DNA of 64,000 nt from GCA-2748575 sp965222725 (GCA_965222725.1 OZ244969.1:4154001-4218000); one strand, 5' to 3'; positions 16,152-25,743 are shown, counted from the first letter of the stretch. Notes: generated by a model not told the origin, from the sequence alone. Program-made: numbers and translations.

Positions 16152-18527
16152 ATGAATAACAACAACAGCTTTCAGCACACCTCAGCCCATGGTTTCTCCG
16201 GTCGGCTGGCTTCCCTTGTCATTAAACACCCCGTTCTGGTGATCCTGGCCTGCCTGATCATGGTGGCGTTATCGGCAACTGGATTCAGGCATATTTCATA
16301 CGACAACGATCCCCGCGTGATGTTTACCGACAAGCATGAGGGGCTGAAGGGGCTGGAAGCGCTGGAGCAGGAATTCACCAAAGACGATAACATCGTCTTT
16401 ATTGTGCACCCGAAGAACGGGGATATTTTTACCCGTACCAACCTGCAACTGCTGGACGAACTCACCAAAGCGGCCTGGACCCTGCCCAAAACCCTGAGAG
16501 TGGATTCTCTGATTAACTTTCAGCATACGGAAGTGGCAGGAGATGACCTGAATGTCCGAAACCTGATTGAAAACGTTGCCGCGTTAACCCCGGCAGAACT
16601 CCAAAAAATAAAACAGATTGCACTGGCCGAGCCTTTCCTGGTTAAAAACGTGATCTCGCCCAGCGGGCATGTGGCCTCCGTCAGTGTGATGGTTACTTCC
16701 GATGAGAACGGTGCCAGTGATGCACCCATGATTCTGCATGCGGCGGAGGATGTCAGGGATCAGATCCATCAGGCTTTTCCGGACGTGAACATCATGATCT
16801 CCGGGATGATTCCATACCATGCGGCATCCCAGGAAACCACTGAAACGGAGATGACCAGTACCAGCCTGTACACGTCAATCGCCATCTTCGCCTGCCTGTG
16901 GCTGATGCTGCGCAGTTTGATGTCTGTGATGCTGACCTTCCTTGTGATCACGTTATCCAATGTCATGGCAGTGGGGGGCATTTTGCTGTTCGGAGTGGAG
17001 TTGTCTCCCGTTATGGGAGGCGCCCCCGCGATTATTCTTACTCTTGCAGTGGCGGACAGTATTCACTTGCTGGTGACCTACCAACAATTGATGGCCGAAG
17101 GGCGCCGTAAAGCCGATGCGCTTTACGAAAGCATTCGCGTTAATTTTCAGCCGGTGCTGTTAACCAGCCTTACCACGGTGATTGGATTTTTGTTATTGAA
17201 CAGTTCCAAGTCACCACCTTTTGCCGATATGGCCAATATGGTGGTGATAGGTGTCACCGCCGCTTTCTTTTTATCGGTACTCTTGCTGCCGGCTTTACTC
17301 ATGCTATTGCCCGCAGGCAAATATAAAAAGCGCCAAAGCTCCCACATTATGGAGGCGCTGGCAAACTTCATTATCAAGCGTCGCCTGCCGGTACTGCTGG
17401 TAACCAGTCTGTTGTGCGTGATGCTGGCGTCGCAAGCCTTCAAGAACCAGCTTAACGATGTCTGGTTTGAATATTTTGATGACAGTTACCCCGTGCGGGG
17501 AGCCACTGAATTTATGGTGGAAGAGCTGACCGGCCATCACCGCATCATGTTCGCGTTTCCCTCCGGAGAATCTGCCGGCATTATGAATCCGGAATACATG
17601 CAAGGCCTGGACAATTTTGCCCAGTGGGCTCGCAATCATCCCAAAGTGGAATACGTCAGCAGTTTTTCCGACACCATCAAGCGACTGAACCGGGATATGA
17701 ACGGTGGTGACGCAAACTTTTACCAAGTGCCCGATAACCGTGAACTGATTTCGCAATACACCCTCATGTATCAGTTGTCGTTACCTTTTGGGCTGGGGCT
17801 GGAAAACCAGATCAATATTGATCGTTCTGCCACCCGGGTCAACGTGCTGCTCGGGTTATTGTCTGCCTCGGAAATTCAGGCGTTCGCCAATGAGGCCAAT
17901 CGCTGGATTCGTCTTAACTTGCCGCAGAATATGCACACGGAAGCGGTAGGCTTTGATTTGTTGCTGGGCGAGCTGGGTTACGAAAACGGCCAGAGCATGC
18001 TGGTGGGAACCGCTGTGGCACTGGTTCTGGTATCGGTGCTGTTATTATTCGCCATGCGTTCTCTCAAATACGGTTTTCTCAGCTTGTTGCCGAATCTGTT
18101 TCCCGCGCTGATCTCTTTCGGGATCTGGGCCTATATCGATGGCTACATCGGTATTTCAGTGAGCATTGTTGCCTGTATGACTCTGGGGATTATTATCGAT
18201 GACACAGTGCATTTTCTGAGTAAATACAAGCGGGCGAGGGAAGAGATGGGGCTCAGCCCCGATGATGCGGTGCGCTATACCTTCCGCACTGTCGGTGTGG
18301 CGCTGGTGGCTACCACCTTGGTGATTGCGGCCAATTTCGGGGTTATGGCCACCTCTCATTATTATCCCAATTCCAGCATGGGCCTGCTCACATCCATCAC
18401 CGTGTGCGTGGCGCTGATAGTTAACTTCTTCGTGTTTGTACCGGTACTGCTCTATATCGAATCCCGCCGGTCGCGCAAACAGGTGCCCGGCAGCGCGCCG
18501 GTCGCGGCTCATCCCACCGGAGGGTAA
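16152..18527 (+). CDS. MMPL/RND-superfamily exporter
   Basis: A 791-residue inner-membrane protein of the predicted RND-exporter (MMPL) class. The layout is classical for half-size RND proteins: helix 1 near residues 28-46, a large extracytoplasmic loop (about 50-230) starting RHISYDNDPRVMF, a six-helix bundle (about 235-390), a second large loop (about 440-620), and a second bundle to residue 775. The bundle segment TLAVADSIHLLVTYQQL and its second-half counterpart TLGIIIDDTVHFLSKYKRA carry the Asp residues of the proton relay. Such proteins move lipids, hopanoids or other hydrophobic compounds. No membrane-fusion or outer-membrane partner is adjacent; the large lipoprotein downstream may be functionally linked. 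Confidence 0.88.
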   Translation: MNNNNSFQHTSAHGFSGRLASLVIKHPVLVILACLIMVALSATGFRHISYDNDPRVMFTDKHEGLKGLEALEQEFTKDDNIVFIVHPKNGDIFTRTNLQLLDELTKAAWTLPKTLRVDSLINFQHTEVAGDDLNVRNLIENVAALTPAELQKIKQIALAEPFLVKNVISPSGHVASVSVMVTSDENGASDAPMILHAAEDVRDQIHQAFPDVNIMISGMIPYHAASQETTETEMTSTSLYTSIAIFACLWLMLRSLMSVMLTFLVITLSNVMAVGGILLFGVELSPVMGGAPAIILTLAVADSIHLLVTYQQLMAEGRRKADALYESIRVNFQPVLLTSLTTVIGFLLLNSSKSPPFADMANMVVIGVTAAFFLSVLLLPALLMLLPAGKYKKRQSSHIMEALANFIIKRRLPVLLVTSLLCVMLASQAFKNQLNDVWFEYFDDSYPVRGATEFMVEELTGHHRIMFAFPSGESAGIMNPEYMQGLDNFAQWARNHPKVEYVSSFSDTIKRLNRDMNGGDANFYQVPDNRELISQYTLMYQLSLPFGLGLENQINIDRSATRVNVLLGLLSASEIQAFANEANRWIRLNLPQNMHTEAVGFDLLLGELGYENGQSMLVGTAVALVLVSVLLLFAMRSLKYGFLSLLPNLFPALISFGIWAYIDGYIGISVSIVACMTLGIIIDDTVHFLSKYKRAREEMGLSPDDAVRYTFRTVGVALVATTLVIAANFGVMATSHYYPNSSMGLLTSITVCVALIVNFFVFVPVLLYIESRRSRKQVPGSAPVAAHPTGG

Positions 18528-18822
18528 ACTTTAGTCGTATATCCTATTTACACTTTTTAACTAAATTCAAATAGTGTCGCGTATCTCGTTTATTTATAGT
18601 TGTTATACGGTGTATATTAAATTTCAGTCTGATTTTCTGTTCACCGCAAGCTATAAAATGTCGCCGTATAACAAGTAGTTGCGTGCTTTTTATATTGCTA
18701 TAAACACTGTGTTTGTTAAAACATTTAGGGTAAACAGCTGTTTACCTTTGTGTTTTTCATGTGGTACGTTAGTGCCGCCAACAAACCATTGAAACAACAA
18801 TAATAGAAAGGAAACACTCGCG
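18528..18822 (+). promoter_or_regulatory. AT-rich leader of the repeat lipoprotein
   Basis: This 295-base gap has no coding frame I can support. It is strongly AT-rich, contains an 18-bp palindrome at 18729-18746, and ends with AGAAAGGAAAC as ribosome site before the ATG at 18823. No terminator for the exporter gene is visible, so readthrough is possible. Confidence 0.5.
18729..18746. promoter_or_regulatory. 18-bp perfect palindrome, operator candidate
   Basis: GGTAAACAGCTGTTTACC is its own reverse complement over all 18 bases and lies 77 bases before the lipoprotein start. The (G)TAAACA..TGTTTA(C) symmetry resembles TetR-type operators, including those of fatty-acid-responsive regulators such as PsrA (GAAAC...GTTTC). 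There is no poly-T tail, so a terminator is unlikely. Confidence 0.45.
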
Positions 18823-21510
18823 ATGCTCCAATCCCTAAGCCGCTCAGTGCAACGCACAGCTCTTTTATTGCTGTGTGTGGGTCTTGCAGCCTGTGGCAGC
18901 GATTACAAAATCGAAGCCCCGCTGAAAGACTCCGTCAATACGACTCCACCTACCTTTACGGTGACTTACTCCAGTCAGCCGGACGCACTGCCTACCATGG
19001 AACTGAACGGATATTCCGTAGAGTCCCATTTCACCCCGGGCGAAACCTCCGCAACCGGTAATGGCGCAGACTTCTCGAATTACTTCCTGGAAGGCTACAA
19101 CAAGTTTCACGTAGATCCTCCGGGTGGCCCTCAGGTGCGTTTTATCTACGACACCAAAGGCCCCAAAGTGGTGATTCTGGGTTCTGAAATCAATGGCGGA
19201 ACCGCAACCATCGATGGCCTGGCAGTGGACGAGCTGGGTGTCAGCTCCATGTCAGTGAACGGCGTGGACATCACTGTGGATGAAGACCTGCACTTCACTG
19301 TGGATGTGCCGGAGTCTGATATCTACACCTATGTAGCCGAAGACACGCTGGGCCACTCCAGCACCACCCTGTATGCGGCGCTGGGCCTGGACTATGATCC
19401 TTCCCTGACTGCCAAGGTAACCCAGTCCGGTATGGACATCGCGGTTGATGAAATCGTGAATGCGCTGAACGGCCTGGACATCAACTCTCTGGTCGCCGGT
19501 ACTGAACTGTACAACGGCACCTGGAAAGGTCTGTTCGGCGAAACCTATGGTCCTTCCGGTTTTATCCGTACCATCAGCCTGTCGGCTCAGGATTTCAATC
19601 TTGATCTGAACAACGGCAACAGCGCCGGTTTTGACGGTACCATCAGCAACGTTCATGCAGCCATTACCCTGCGCAGCCAGAATGGTTTCCTGCCTCCGGT
19701 TGATATCAATCTGGGTGCCACTGTTGGCCCGATTGACCTGTCCGGTGATCTCGGCCTGGGTGTTGTGGATCAGATGCCTGATGTGGACATTTCCAATTTC
19801 AGTTTTGACATAGGCGCAATCGATTTCGACGGTGTTGGCTCTGTCGGCGATGCGATTCTGTCCGGTATCACCACCGGTTTGTTGAACCTGCTGAACGGTG
19901 TTATCTCCAACGCGGTTGAGAACCTGCTGAACGACGCTATTCCGGATATGCTGGCGAATGTTCTGCAAGACGCTTACACCATTCGTATTCAGGATGCCGT
20001 AGCAGCTCACGATATGGCCATGGCAGCGAACATTTCTGCCATTACCACTACTGACAATGAACTGTATGCCCAGCTGGCAGGCAGCGTTATCCCCGTGACT
20101 GTGGACGACGACATTCCCCAGCCGCTGACCGGCTCTCTGTTCACCAACGATCCTCTGCCACAGGCAGAACTGGGCAATGGTGATTTTGCGATTTCCATTA
20201 ACACCAACGTGATCAACCAGACCCTGGCATCTGCCCATTCTGTTGGCCTGACCCAGATGAACATGGCGGGCACCAGCCTGCAGTTTGGTCTGCCACGCGA
20301 CGAAAACCTGGGTGGCGAAACAGTGACTCACCGCCTGCTGGTGAACAACCAGACCCCAGCCACTGTGGAAATCAGTGAAGTTGCCGGAAACGCTGCCATC
20401 AAGATGAATGTGTACGGCCTGGAAGTGGCTTCTGAGTCCAAGAAAGATGACAACCTGTACAGTAACGACCTGGCAGTGCGTCTGGATGCCAGAATTCCGC
20501 TGTCCATTGGTGTTGGCGAAGAAAACACCCTGGACGTTGGCTTCCCGGAGCCGCCTGAAGTGGTGATTACCGGCTTCAAGCTGGGCGCCGGCAACTGGGT
20601 AACCAGCGGTATCAACGAGCTGGCCAGTGACCTGGTAGCTGATTCTTTCGCGGAAGTTGTGAAGCAACTGGTTGAGCCCATTGCCAACATCAAGATTCCT
20701 GCATTCGAGTGTCTGGCGTTCACTGTGACTGGCGTTGATGCTGTCGGTGGTCAGAATTCTCACCTGAACATCAACGGTACCCTGGCCAAGATCAGCGATG
20801 CCTGTGACGTGGAAATCGTTGATCCGCCGCGGGTTGCCTATGGCCGTGGTGTTGGTACACCGCTGACCTGTGCCAGCGACGAAGAATACGATGCCGGCCT
20901 GTGTTATGAGCCTTGTGATGAAGGTTATAACGGCGTTGGCCCCGTGTGCTGGAAGCAAAACGCGTCTTACGGTCGTGGTGTAGGTACTATCCCGACTCGC
21001 TGCGGCTCCGGCAACGAACTGGATGCAGGCCTCTGTTATCCGCGTTGTAACTCCGGTTACCATGGTGTAGGCCCTGTGTGCTGGTCTGATCGTCCGCTGT
21101 CTTACGGCCGTGGCGTTGGTACCATCCCAAGCAACATCTGGACTGGCGAATGCCCAAGCGGTAAGGAAAACGACGCTGGCCTTTGCTACCCATACTGTGA
21201 CTCCGGCTACACTGGCGTAGGCCCTGTGTGCTGGCTGGATAACGCCTCTTATGGCCGTGGTGTGGGCTGGATTCCGAACCAGTGTGCCAGCGGCGAAGAG
21301 CTGGATGCAGGCCTCTGCTATCCTGTGTGTGATTCCGGTTACCACGGTGTAGGCCCAGTCTGCTGGACTAACGATGCACTGTCCTATGGCCGTGGCGTGG
21401 GTGTACCTATCCATACCTGCCGGGATGGCCTGGAGCAGGACGGCTTGCTCTGCTACGAGCAGTGTGACTCTGGTTACAACGGTGTCGGCCCTGTGTGCTG
21501 GCCCGAATAA
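18823..21510 (+). CDS. Large lipoprotein with C-terminal Cys-rich repeats, 895 aa
   Basis: An exported lipoprotein: signal helix TALLLLCVGLAACGS with lipobox LAAC, lipidated Cys near residue 24. Residues about 40-200 look like beta-sandwich modules (TFTVTYSSQPDALPTMELNG; GTATIDGLAVDELGV). Residues about 200-660 alternate amphipathic strands with a helical stretch (LLNLLNGVISNAVENLLND, about 350-380), reminiscent of tubular lipid-binding domains. Residues 673-895 are five tandem repeats of 41-49 residues, each beginning YGRGVG and holding four cysteines in C...GLCY..C..GY.GVGPVCW. Codon use is strongly biased, suggesting good expression, and a strong terminator follows. Function unknown; surface or periplasmic placement is inferred. 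Confidence 0.85.
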   Translation: MLQSLSRSVQRTALLLLCVGLAACGSDYKIEAPLKDSVNTTPPTFTVTYSSQPDALPTMELNGYSVESHFTPGETSATGNGADFSNYFLEGYNKFHVDPPGGPQVRFIYDTKGPKVVILGSEINGGTATIDGLAVDELGVSSMSVNGVDITVDEDLHFTVDVPESDIYTYVAEDTLGHSSTTLYAALGLDYDPSLTAKVTQSGMDIAVDEIVNALNGLDINSLVAGTELYNGTWKGLFGETYGPSGFIRTISLSAQDFNLDLNNGNSAGFDGTISNVHAAITLRSQNGFLPPVDINLGATVGPIDLSGDLGLGVVDQMPDVDISNFSFDIGAIDFDGVGSVGDAILSGITTGLLNLLNGVISNAVENLLNDAIPDMLANVLQDAYTIRIQDAVAAHDMAMAANISAITTTDNELYAQLAGSVIPVTVDDDIPQPLTGSLFTNDPLPQAELGNGDFAISINTNVINQTLASAHSVGLTQMNMAGTSLQFGLPRDENLGGETVTHRLLVNNQTPATVEISEVAGNAAIKMNVYGLEVASESKKDDNLYSNDLAVRLDARIPLSIGVGEENTLDVGFPEPPEVVITGFKLGAGNWVTSGINELASDLVADSFAEVVKQLVEPIANIKIPAFECLAFTVTGVDAVGGQNSHLNINGTLAKISDACDVEIVDPPRVAYGRGVGTPLTCASDEEYDAGLCYEPCDEGYNGVGPVCWKQNASYGRGVGTIPTRCGSGNELDAGLCYPRCNSGYHGVGPVCWSDRPLSYGRGVGTIPSNIWTGECPSGKENDAGLCYPYCDSGYTGVGPVCWLDNASYGRGVGWIPNQCASGEELDAGLCYPVCDSGYHGVGPVCWTNDALSYGRGVGVPIHTCRDGLEQDGLLCYEQCDSGYNGVGPVCWPE
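20839..21507 (+). repeat. Five tandem YGRGVG cysteine-rich protein repeats
   Basis: In-frame repeats start at codons for Tyr673, Tyr716, Tyr761, Tyr810 and Tyr855, with unit lengths 43, 45, 49, 45 and 41 codons. The protein consensus is conserved more than the DNA, so selection on the repeat fold is likely. Each unit has four Cys, two conserved Trp/Tyr-rich ends and Gly-rich turns, consistent with small disulfide-knit modules. Confidence 0.85.
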
Positions 21511-21551
21511 CCTGAAGCAGTAAGTCAAGGTACATAACAGTACCGACCCGA

Positions 21552-21581
21552 AATCCCCGCCATCCGGCGGGGATTTTTTTT
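21552..21581 (+). terminator. Strong intrinsic terminator of the lipoprotein gene
   Basis: Arms AATCCCCGCC (21552-21561) and GGCGGGGATT (21566-21575) around ATCC, followed by eight T residues. Confidence 0.93.
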
Positions 21582-21689
21582 GCCCCCGATTCGCATCTGT
21601 TCAAGCTTGTGTAACAGGGAGCGGCCAAACCCCGGGTTATCAGCTAGTCTTTATCAGATGAGTATTAGCGCCCCAGGGGAACCAGCCGC

Positions 21690-22691
21690 TTGAAAAGCTT
21701 CCTGAATACAGTCACATCCCGCTTGCAGGGGGATTTTCAGCTGTCCGTTATGATGACGCTGTGTGCCTGTGGCGTCTTTGGCATTACCCCCTTTGCTTTT
21801 TACCGTTTTCTCAAGGGCGATCTGGTAGCCGGCATTGTTGATCTGCTCATTCTGATAAGTATTGTGGCTTCTGTTACCTACGCCTGGCGCACCGGCGATA
21901 CCCTGAACGGCGGCCGCTGCCTGGGCGTGATTGTGTGCAGTGGTGGCGTTGCGGTGGGGAGTGTGCTGGGTATCAACGGCGCGTTTTGGCTGTTTCCTGC
22001 CTCGCTGACCAGCTACTTTCTATGTCCTTACCGGTTTGCGGCCATTATCAATGCGCTGGCACTTTTTATTCTCAGCACCATTGGTTCTGCGTTTTCCAGT
22101 ACCGAACAAATGGCATCTTTCGTTACCACCTGTATTGTGGTGAATGCCTGTGCCTATATTTTTGCTGTGCGCCATCACGCCCAGCATACAAAGCTGCAGT
22201 TGCTCGCCACCCACGATCCGCTCACCGGGGCCCGCAACCGCAGGGCGCTGTCTGCAGACCTGGAAAATGCTGTAAGGAACGCCCGGGAAACCGGATTGAA
22301 TTACGCACTGGTGATGCTCGACCTGGATCACTTCAAGCGGATTAACGATGAGTACGGCCATCACACCGGCGACAATATCCTGCGTCAGTGTGCCGAAGTG
22401 CTTCGCCAGCACATTCGGGAGTCAGACCAGCTGTTTCGCTTTGGAGGCGAGGAATTCACGTTGCTGATGACTGGTGTGTCCGATAAGGGCCTGCACGCGG
22501 TGGTGGATAAACTGAGAGTAGCTCTGCAAAGTCATCTGGCCACTCCCGGCGGCCCGGTAACCGCCTCCTTCGGCGTGGCATTGCTCAAGCCGGGTGAACA
22601 CTGGGAAACCTGTGTGGCGAGGGCAGATAATGCCCTTTACCTGGCAAAAGAGCGGGGTCGTAACCGGGTGATAATGGAATCAGATCTGTAA
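21690..22691 (+). CDS. Membrane diguanylate cyclase (GGDEF)
   Basis: Makes cyclic di-GMP from two GTP. The 333-residue protein has about five to six transmembrane helices in residues 20-160 as sensor, followed by the GGDEF domain starting at ATHDPLTGARNRRAL. The active site reads FRFGGEEF, and the product-inhibition I-site RESD lies five residues upstream, so both activity and feedback control look intact; MLDLDHFKRINDEYGHHTGD supplies metal and substrate residues. The start is TTG at 21690 with AGGGGA nine bases upstream. It is monocistronic, between the lipoprotein terminator and the aminotransferase gene. Confidence 0.92.
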   Translation: MKSFLNTVTSRLQGDFQLSVMMTLCACGVFGITPFAFYRFLKGDLVAGIVDLLILISIVASVTYAWRTGDTLNGGRCLGVIVCSGGVAVGSVLGINGAFWLFPASLTSYFLCPYRFAAIINALALFILSTIGSAFSSTEQMASFVTTCIVVNACAYIFAVRHHAQHTKLQLLATHDPLTGARNRRALSADLENAVRNARETGLNYALVMLDLDHFKRINDEYGHHTGDNILRQCAEVLRQHIRESDQLFRFGGEEFTLLMTGVSDKGLHAVVDKLRVALQSHLATPGGPVTASFGVALLKPGEHWETCVARADNALYLAKERGRNRVIMESDL

Positions 22692-22790
22692 ACTCCGGCA
22701 TTTTCAGGGGCCGCTTTTTGATACCTGTCGTACAACCGGCTTATAATGCCGCTGTCTTGATTAACCCGGAAACTAGCAGGAGATTAAATC

Positions 22791-23924
22791 GTGGCAGGAC
22801 TGTTGCCTGATATTGACCCCAATGGATTACTGGAATATTCCGTCGTCTTCACGGATCGATCGCTGAATCACATGTCGCAACAATTTCAGGAGGTTATGAA
22901 TGATATTTCAAGCAACCTGAAAGAGGTGTATCAGGCCCAGGCCGTGGTGGTGGTGCCCGGTGGCGGCACCTATGCGATGGAAGCGGTGGCGCGCCAGTTT
23001 GCACACGACAAGAAATGTCTCGTGATCCGTAACGGCTGGTTCAGTTTCCGCTGGAGCCAGATTTTTGAGATGGGTCAGATTCCTGCTTCCTGCACGGTAT
23101 TGCAGGCCAGCCAGCAAAGCAGTGATCCCGGCTCGCCTTTTGCGCCGGCTGCCATAGAGGAAGTGATAAAAACCATAGAAGAAGAAAAACCCGACATGGT
23201 GTTTGCCCCCCATGTTGAAACCGCATCGGGCATCATGCTGCCGGAAAGCTATATCAAGGCCGTTGCCGAGGCGGTGCATAAGGTAGGCGGCCTGTTTGTG
23301 CTGGATTGCATTGCGTCTGGTACAGTGTGGGTGGATATGCAGGAATGTGGCGTGGATGTGCTGATTTCCGCTCCGCAGAAAGGCTGGAGTTCCTCTCCCT
23401 GCAGTGGCCTGGTTATGCTGAGTGACGCGGCGCTAAAAGCCATGGAGAACACCACCAGCAGCAGCTTTGCCTGTGACCTGAAAAAATGGCACCAGATCAT
23501 GCAGGCTTACGAGAACGGCGGGCATGCCTATCACGCGACCATGCCCACGGACGCGCTGAAAAAATTCCGCGACACCATGCTGGAATCCAAAGAAATTGGC
23601 TTTGCCCAGCTCAAGGAGCGCCAGCTGGAACTCGGGCAGCGGGTGCGCAAGCTGTTTGCTGACAATGGCTATCAGAGTGTTGCCGCTGATGGCTTTGGCG
23701 CGCCCGGAGTGGCCGTGTTCTACACGGAGAAACCGGAAATGCAAACCGGCAAACCCTTCCTTGAAAAGGGCCTTCAGATAGCGGCGGGGGTACCTTTGCA
23801 GTGCAATGAGCCGGAATCTTTCAGAACTTTCCGCATCGGGCTTTTCGGCATCGACAAGCTTCAGAATGTGGACCGTACGGTGGCGAGTCTTGAAGCCACG
23901 CTGAAAGAGATTCAGTCTGGCTGA
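22791..23924 (+). CDS. Class V aminotransferase, alanine-glyoxylate type
   Basis: A 377-residue PLP enzyme related to alanine-glyoxylate and serine-pyruvate aminotransferases. The PLP-binding lysine lies in LISAPQKGWSSSPCSGL; the cofactor-contacting Asp is in GGLFVLDCIASGTVWVDMQ; VVVVPGGGTYAMEAVARQF is the phosphate-side loop. The start is GTG at 22791 with AGGAG eight bases before. Amino donor and acceptor are not certain; a glyoxylate link would suit a genome with isocitrate lyase but is inference. A clean intrinsic terminator follows. Confidence 0.85.
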   Translation: MAGLLPDIDPNGLLEYSVVFTDRSLNHMSQQFQEVMNDISSNLKEVYQAQAVVVVPGGGTYAMEAVARQFAHDKKCLVIRNGWFSFRWSQIFEMGQIPASCTVLQASQQSSDPGSPFAPAAIEEVIKTIEEEKPDMVFAPHVETASGIMLPESYIKAVAEAVHKVGGLFVLDCIASGTVWVDMQECGVDVLISAPQKGWSSSPCSGLVMLSDAALKAMENTTSSSFACDLKKWHQIMQAYENGGHAYHATMPTDALKKFRDTMLESKEIGFAQLKERQLELGQRVRKLFADNGYQSVAADGFGAPGVAVFYTEKPEMQTGKPFLEKGLQIAAGVPLQCNEPESFRTFRIGLFGIDKLQNVDRTVASLEATLKEIQSG

Positions 23925-23948
23925 TCACAGAAAAGTCGGGCTCGTGTT

Positions 23949-23975
23949 AAAAGGCCGGTTTTCCGGCCTTTTTTT
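23949..23975 (+). terminator. Intrinsic terminator after the aminotransferase gene
   Basis: AAAAGGCCGG (23949-23958) and CCGGCCTTTT (23963-23972) around TTTT, continuing into further T residues. Confidence 0.93.
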
Positions 23976-24011
23976 GTGTTTGAATAGCAAAGCGTTGTTT
24001 GGCGCAGGCTT

Positions 24012-24320
24012 TTACAGCAACTGCTCCAGTGCATAAATCTCCTGATTCAGGCTTTCTGCATCGTAGCGGGTTTTGAGTAATTTTATAACCGCCGCTTTTT
24101 GTTCCCTGTTGGGTGTCAGCACCGCCGGTGCGTGGCTGAACCAGTGCTCAAGCATTGGGATCAATGTTGTGGCGTCCATTCTGAACACTTCAGCGCGGGT
24201 GGGTATGTAGCAATCCACTTTGGTCGAATCCGCAAAATCCGGTGAATACGCCATAAGTACCCGCTTATGAAACCCAAAACGGTTCATTGGGCTGTACAGC
24301 CCGTTGGATGTCAGACTCAT
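24012..24320 (-). CDS. Unknown small protein, 102 aa
   Basis: No family recognised. A soluble protein without signal peptide, starting MSLTSNGLYSPMNRFGFHKR, with an aromatic N-terminal half and a helical, charged C-terminal half (ESLNQEIYALEQLL). The ATG at 24320 is preferred over an upstream in-frame Met (24359) because GAGGGGGA lies eight bases before it. It converges on the aminotransferase gene, sharing its terminator region. Confidence 0.6.
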   Translation of the reverse strand: MSLTSNGLYSPMNRFGFHKRVLMAYSPDFADSTKVDCYIPTRAEVFRMDATTLIPMLEHWFSHAPAVLTPNREQKAAVIKLLKTRYDAESLNQEIYALEQLL

Positions 24321-24474
24321 TGCAATTTCCCCCTCAATGTATCCATTCCAGATTAACAATCCATCAGCATCAAACCTTGACGGGTATCAATAGAACGAAT
24401 TGGCACTGCAGGCTTTCTCCCGCGGGCGGCTGGGTGTAGTCTAAGACCAAAAAACACCACAGGGAGGCCGTGAA

Positions 24475-25728
24475 TTGACTGACTCCATTAATAATATTGT
24501 AACGATTTCCCCCATGCGGGTTCATTTCGGGTTAAAAACCGGGGTCAATGAAACCACACCGGGGTTTACGGATTTCCTGAAAAAACTCGCCACCTATGAG
24601 GGCGTGGTTACCGTGCCGGCATTACACCGCCAGGCCGTGCGGTATGAATCCATTGAATCAGATGTTTATGACCGGCGACTGATGATCTGGCGTTTTCAGG
24701 ACGAAGAAAGCGCCGCAGTGGCAGATTTTCATGTATTCCCCAATTCGGTCGCAGTGGTTGAAATCAAAGTGCCGCCGGTACCTTACAGCGATCCTAAAAC
24801 CCTGGAAGAGCAGGTGCAGGCGATATCCAAAGGTATTATCAACCGTGGCTATCAGCAGTTATATCAGCTGTTGCTAAAGATTGCGGCTGATCTTGGTCAT
24901 CACAACGTGATGCCTGTGTCCGCACTGGGCATAGCCCCCTATGACGAAGCAAGGGGGCCTTACATTCTGTGGATTGCCCGCACACTGATTTTTCGTAAAA
25001 CCCAATTGAATGATGACAGCCGCCAGAAACTGATTACCCGCTGGCTGGCTGAAACCGCACGTCCGGCGGATGCTAAAGATATTATTGAGCAGAAAAAATC
25101 TTACTCCATGACCTGGCTCAACTACGTGTTGATTGAAAACCAGAGTGGCAGCCAGCAGTTTCGTATCGACACCATGATCATTGCCCAGTATTACTATGCC
25201 GCCCAGGATCTGTGCAATGAGCAATTGAAACAGGCCATATCCAATGCCTATCTGAAAGACCGGCTTAACGAAGTGGAAACCAACCTGGGAGAGAGCCGGG
25301 CCGGTGCGCGACTGTTGCAGATTGCCTTTCACGAACATATCAAACACCTGACACGGGCAAAGCGAAAAGCGCTGGAGGAGATTCTGGCCAGCTGGGACTA
25401 CGATGATCTGGTGGAAAACACCCAGCGCATGGTGGACGTATGCACTGCCAAGTTGCAGGAAACCAATCATCAGAAACGGGAGCGCAGTTCGTTGCTCACT
25501 GATCTGTTGCTGGTTTCCCTGAGCTTTTTTGCGGTGTTTGAACTGTGCCTGTTCCTGACGCAATTCAGTCGCGAAATGATGTCCCGGCCGGCGCTGGATT
25601 ATCAGGATGAAACCAGTTCCTTTTTCCTTAGCCGGATTGCCTATGTGGATGCCGATATCATGATTGTTATCGGAATACTGATGACGACCGGACTGGTATT
25701 GACTTACCGTTTTATTAAAACCCGCTGA
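24475..25728 (+). CDS. Unknown membrane protein with CorA-like topology, 417 aa
   Basis: No family recognised. A soluble N-terminal alpha/beta region (about 1-270) is followed by long charged helices (about 270-345) and two transmembrane helices close to the C-terminus (about 346-365 and 393-412). That plan, a cytosolic domain, a long stalk helix and two terminal helices, matches CorA-type channels, but no GMN-type signature is present between the helices, so the likeness is topological only. TTG start at 24475 with AGGGAGG upstream. The next gene, a periplasmic binding-type protein, starts 16 bases later and is probably cotranscribed. Confidence 0.7.
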   Translation: MTDSINNIVTISPMRVHFGLKTGVNETTPGFTDFLKKLATYEGVVTVPALHRQAVRYESIESDVYDRRLMIWRFQDEESAAVADFHVFPNSVAVVEIKVPPVPYSDPKTLEEQVQAISKGIINRGYQQLYQLLLKIAADLGHHNVMPVSALGIAPYDEARGPYILWIARTLIFRKTQLNDDSRQKLITRWLAETARPADAKDIIEQKKSYSMTWLNYVLIENQSGSQQFRIDTMIIAQYYYAAQDLCNEQLKQAISNAYLKDRLNEVETNLGESRAGARLLQIAFHEHIKHLTRAKRKALEEILASWDYDDLVENTQRMVDVCTAKLQETNHQKRERSSLLTDLLLVSLSFFAVFELCLFLTQFSREMMSRPALDYQDETSSFFLSRIAYVDADIMIVIGILMTTGLVLTYRFIKTR

Positions 25729-25743
25729 AAGGATGCCGATTCC

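Noticed and set aside
19252..21528. 758-codon open frame on the minus strand across the lipoprotein gene
   Set aside because: It mirrors a gene with strong codon bias and tandem repeats; the product is a low-complexity shadow without domain, start site or terminator, and the sense protein is clearly real.
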